Positions 61,079-64,000 of a stretch of 64,000 bases of DNA are shown here, piece after piece. The stretch lies in assembly GCA_026874595.1 (NCBI GenBank), contig CM049320.1:24501714-24565713 (forward strand), read 5' to 3'. The position numbers and the translations under genes were made by a program. The notes beneath the pieces were generated by a model, which saw only the letters and a list, made by a program, of their open reading frames with translations, did no database searches and had not been told where the DNA came from. Position 1 is the first letter of the stretch. Each line of letters begins with the position of its first letter. The stretch is from Sipunculus nudus. Its lineage: Eukaryota; Annelida; Sipuncula; Golfingiida; Sipunculidae.

Positions 61079-61256
61079 AAGTTGAACCCCGCCTTGCGAC
61101 CACCCCGCAATTGCGACCACCCCCACAATTACGACCACTTTTCTTGGTCCCGAATATACGATTCATGTAACTTAAAGTTCCACAAATACGACCACCCCCA
61201 AATTACGACCACTTTGGTCAGTCCCCACGATGGTCGTAATTGTAGGGTTCCACTGT
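61079..61256. mobile_element. pogo/Tc1-like MITE
   Basis: The left AGTTGAACCCCGCCTTGCGA and right GTAGGGTTCCACTGTA are inverted, imperfect ends. Inside are four GACCAC(C) repeats with alternating ATTGCGACCACC and ATTACGACCAC. It is followed at once by (TA)n. Confidence 0.65.

Positions 61257-61257
<1 letters not shown>

Positions 61258-61306
<49 letters not shown>
61258..61306. repeat. (TA)n microsatellite
   Basis: About 48 bp of TA directly after the MITE. Confidence 0.95.
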
Positions 61307-61380
61307 CTATAACTATTTGTAACGCCTAAATCACGAAGCGTCCCTGATTTTTTTTAATTTACTGGATACTAGGTTATTCA

Positions 61381-61815
61381 TACCGTATTTGACGTAATGA
61401 GCGCCCTCGGCGTAATGAAAGGTTATCTATACCGTATTTGACGTAATGCGCGCCCTCACCGAAATGAGCGCCCCCATGGAATTGTTCATAAAACGAAAGA
61501 GATGAGCCATTCTCCCCAAAAGGGGTATTTTGCGCGTATATGCGTATAAGAAAATTCGCTCATACAATTTTGTAATTATGCGCATATATGCGTATGTGCG
61601 TGTTATGCGTGAACATCGCCACAGGAACGATCATTGTGATGGCGTGGATATTTTGTCAGGGTTTCCCAAACCCATACATATTGACCAGCGAAATCATATT
61701 TTCCCTAGATTGGTACCTAAAGTTTTCCCCAGAATCCTAAAAAAAAAAAACTTATCTTACCCTAGGACAGCACTACATCGAAACGACAGAATTGTCCGTA
61801 CCGTATTTACTATTT
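61381..61815. repeat. Repeated ends ACCGTATTTGACGTAATG
   Basis: ACCGTATTTGACGTAATG occurs at about 61381 and again at about 61429, each followed by GCGCCCTC. ACCGTATTTACT occurs at about 61800. These look like ends of small transposons inserted into each other, but boundaries could not be set. Confidence 0.4.
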
Positions 61816-61990
61816 ACACCGTCGCTTTCCATCTTTAATATATTTAAACCATTTGTATACCGTGCAAGGGAGATCTCATGGCTTACAAAATAAAGGTCAT
61901 AGTAACCTTATTTTGGATTTCTAAAGAGACATTACAATGACTTGCCTGTACATGAAGAAAGACATTTCTATATGAAACAGTGAAGATTTG

Positions 61991-62251
61991 CAGGGGCGTA
62001 ACCAGACCTGACCGTCCGGAGGGGCAAAACTCAGGAGGTTTCTCGATTCTGTACTTCTTTTTTCTTCTTCCTTCCCTTTCTTCTTTTCTTTTCTTATCCT
62101 TTTCTTTCCTTTTCTTTCCCTTCTTTTTCTTCTTCCTTCCCTTTCTCTTCTTCCCTCTTTCCCCTCTTTCCTTTCTTTCCTCCCTTTTTTCCCTTCCCGG
62201 TTTTTTTGCCTCCTCCCGTTTTTGGAGGTCACCCCACTGGTTACGCCACTG
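61991..62251. mobile_element. 260-bp element with CAGTGGCGTAACCAG ends
   Basis: The left CAGGGGCGTAACCAG and right CTGGTTACGCCACTG are inverted repeats with one mismatch. The inside is a pyrimidine tract (62047-62200, CTTTTCTTTCC type) on the plus strand, giving a spurious Lys/Arg/Glu-rich ORF on the minus strand. Confidence 0.7.
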
Positions 62252-62269
62252 ACTTTCTGGTGCTCACAA

Positions 62270-62618
62270 TTAGGTTTTCTGCTCGCATCTCTCAAAATAT
62301 GGGTCACAGTGACCTAATTTTAGGATTCAAAGAAGACTTGCCAAGGACGGATCTGGATGTCATATAGAAGGTTCTAGATCCAGCAGTACAGTTAAATGCC
62401 CTGCCTGACAGTCTTGTTGCTCAAAATCACATTTTTGGCCAGGCGCTTGCCGAATATAGGTCACCGTGACCTAATTTCAAGTTTTCTTTAAAAAAATTAA
62501 CCAGATCCTCCTTGGATATTATTTTAGAAGATTCTAGGACTACCGATTACAATCTGTGCCCTGTCTGACTCTCTGGGTGTTCAAAATTATGTGTTTGGTC
62601 AGTAGTTCGCAGGCTATA
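62270..62618. repeat. 160-bp tandem repeat, left part
   Basis: Units are marked by GGTCAC(A/C)GTGACCTAAT at about 62301 and 62459 (158-bp spacing). The next expected site is where the element at 62619 begins. The array resumes at 63652. Confidence 0.7.
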
Positions 62619-63651
62619 CTGTGGTTGCCTTCTTATTGCGGTGGCTTCACATTCGCGTTGTTCGCGGATGTCCTGTGACCGCGAAATTGAAACCATGCAG
62701 ATCTGAATGCATACCAGACCATGAGCATAAACTTTAGAAACTGCCGATATTCATGACTAATCTTCAGCCACGTAGTGATGTCCATCGAGCCTGATGTATA
62801 TATTTTAACTTAACGTGATTCATGGAGAATAACGGGGGCCATTTATAGTAGTATCGTTTTGCTTTGATGCGAAAACCGTGACCTTTTGCATTTTTCCAGC
62901 CTCCCAGCAAAACTGGAAAGTGTCAATTCAGGCCCGGCAGTAGCCTAATATACTACGCGTGCACGTTTTTCTCGCGATGTTTCACCTGTATTTCAACTAG
63001 TGACCCCTATCGGATTCATTTGATGTGTATGTGTGCCAAGCTAGATGACATCCAGTGGCGCTTAAAATGAATATTTAATATTAGATACTCTTTAACATTG
63101 TGCCGTATTTTGTTATTATTAATGAATAAAATTTGCTACCTAAAGTAGTGAACGTAGCTGCTAGGGTAGCGCCACCATGTATCTGTATAAAACACTAATG
63201 CTGATGTCACAACCGAAATCCAATGACGCGCCAAGCTATGTTTGAAATCCTTAACACTGGCCTTTTCATGTCAGTTTCCCCAAACTTATAACACGGTTGT
63301 GTCGTCACAGGTTGGTTTCTCACACTTTTACTGACTTTTATTTTGATTGAGACTTGGCCCTGAACTAAGTGCAGCCAGCGTGGTCCCTGATTCCTGCACT
63401 CGTCGGCTCAGTCGTCCGTGGCTGTTCAAACATGTCATACCCGGACAGAGAAATAGTGGGCATATAACAGATAAAAGTGAAATCAGCGATTTATGAAATA
63501 ATTTGGTCAGTACATTTCAAACATTTGTATATTTCATAAGTAAAATATACTACTACACTAATGGCAGAGCGCGAAAAAGGAACCCCGTGAAAGTTTAAAA
63601 AATAAAAAAAACCGCGAAAATTCATCCCCGCCGATATGAAGGCCACCACAG
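62619..63651. mobile_element. 1033-bp TIR element inserted in tandem array
   Basis: The ends CTGTGGTTGCCTTC and GAAGGCCACCACAG are inverted repeats with one mismatch, flanked by TA on each side (62617-62618 and 63652-63653). CCGCGAAA-type motifs lie inside both ends. There is no ORF for a transposase. The flanking satellite is split cleanly, so the insertion is younger than the array. Confidence 0.75.
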
Positions 63652-64000
63652 TATTTCACCATGACCGATTCCATGTTTGCAATGATATTTGCCCAGGCTC
63701 TCCCTGAATGTTGAGCAAAAAGATTCTAAAGCTCACTCACAAAATGTGTGCTCTATCTGACACCCTGAGTGCTCAAATTTATGTTTTTCGTCCACATCTC
63801 ACAGAATTTGTGTCACCATGACCTAGTTACAGCTTTCCGAGGAGATTAGGATATTTATAGGGATAATGGATACAATATGTGCACTGTCTTTATGTTTAGG
63901 TACTCAAATGCATGCTTTAGGCCTGTAGCTTGCAGAATAAAGGTCACCGTGACATAATACCAGGTTTCCAATGGGATTTGCCCAGGATCTCCCTGCATGA
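63652..64000. repeat. 160-bp tandem repeat, right part (runs off window)
   Basis: TTTCACCATGACC (63654), TGTCACCATGACCTAG (63821) and GGTCACCGTGACATAAT (63942) continue the array. The last spacing is shortened to about 120 bp. Confidence 0.7.

Noticed and set aside
61921-62307. 128-codon Lys/Arg/Glu-rich minus ORF
   Set aside because: Translation of the pyrimidine tract inside a small transposon.

Overview
The window is eukaryotic nuclear DNA from an invertebrate animal. It has spliced genes with GT-AG introns, low gene density, AT-rich non-coding DNA, many (TA)n microsatellites and a very high load of decayed mobile elements. The CEP104 orthologue (a ciliary tip protein), the KRAB-less C2H2 zinc-finger paralogues and the repeat types (hairpin-ended elements with tandem-repeat cores, tRNA-headed SINEs, CR1/L2-like LINE tails) suggest a marine bilaterian such as a hemichordate, echinoderm, cephalochordate or mollusc. 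I cannot name the species from sequence alone.

Layout: 1-1235 is a 180-bp tandem array. 2092-10838 (+) holds the last eight visible coding exons of CEP104, with several DNA-transposon remnants in its introns. 10839-16530 has no recognised gene but carries a 53-bp minisatellite. 16534-19938 is a hairpin-ended repetitive element (E1) with a second one (E2) inserted inside it. 23719-24312 is a GC-rich inverted-repeat element. 24883-25872 (-) is zinc-finger gene A. 26026-36500 has no recognised gene, but contains a GC-rich block with conserved hairpins at about 31.2-32.07 kb beside a tRNA-derived SINE head. 36540-37410 (-) is a dead LINE reverse transcriptase. 38434-39465 (-) is zinc-finger gene B. 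39731-46311 is a stack of mobile elements, including reverse-orientation second copies of E1 and E2. 49422-50540 (+) is zinc-finger gene C, with decayed fingers and a 154-bp duplication upstream. 56906-58384 (-) is the 3' end of a ricin-B-type lectin gene. 59-64 kb is again transposons and satellites.

Genes B and C are clear paralogues: 12 fingers each in matching order, on opposite strands 10 kb apart. A is a more distant relative with 11 intact fingers. CEP104 and the lectin are unrelated single genes at the two ends.

The most unusual structures are (i) at least two, probably three, element families that start with a terminal hairpin (a GAA triloop in E1 and E2) whose arm is repeated inverted near the other end, with E1 and E2 sharing the palindrome GGTGGCGCCACC in their core units; and (ii) a pair of hairpins near 31.6 and 31.75 kb with nearly the same 16-nt loop and compensatory stem changes.
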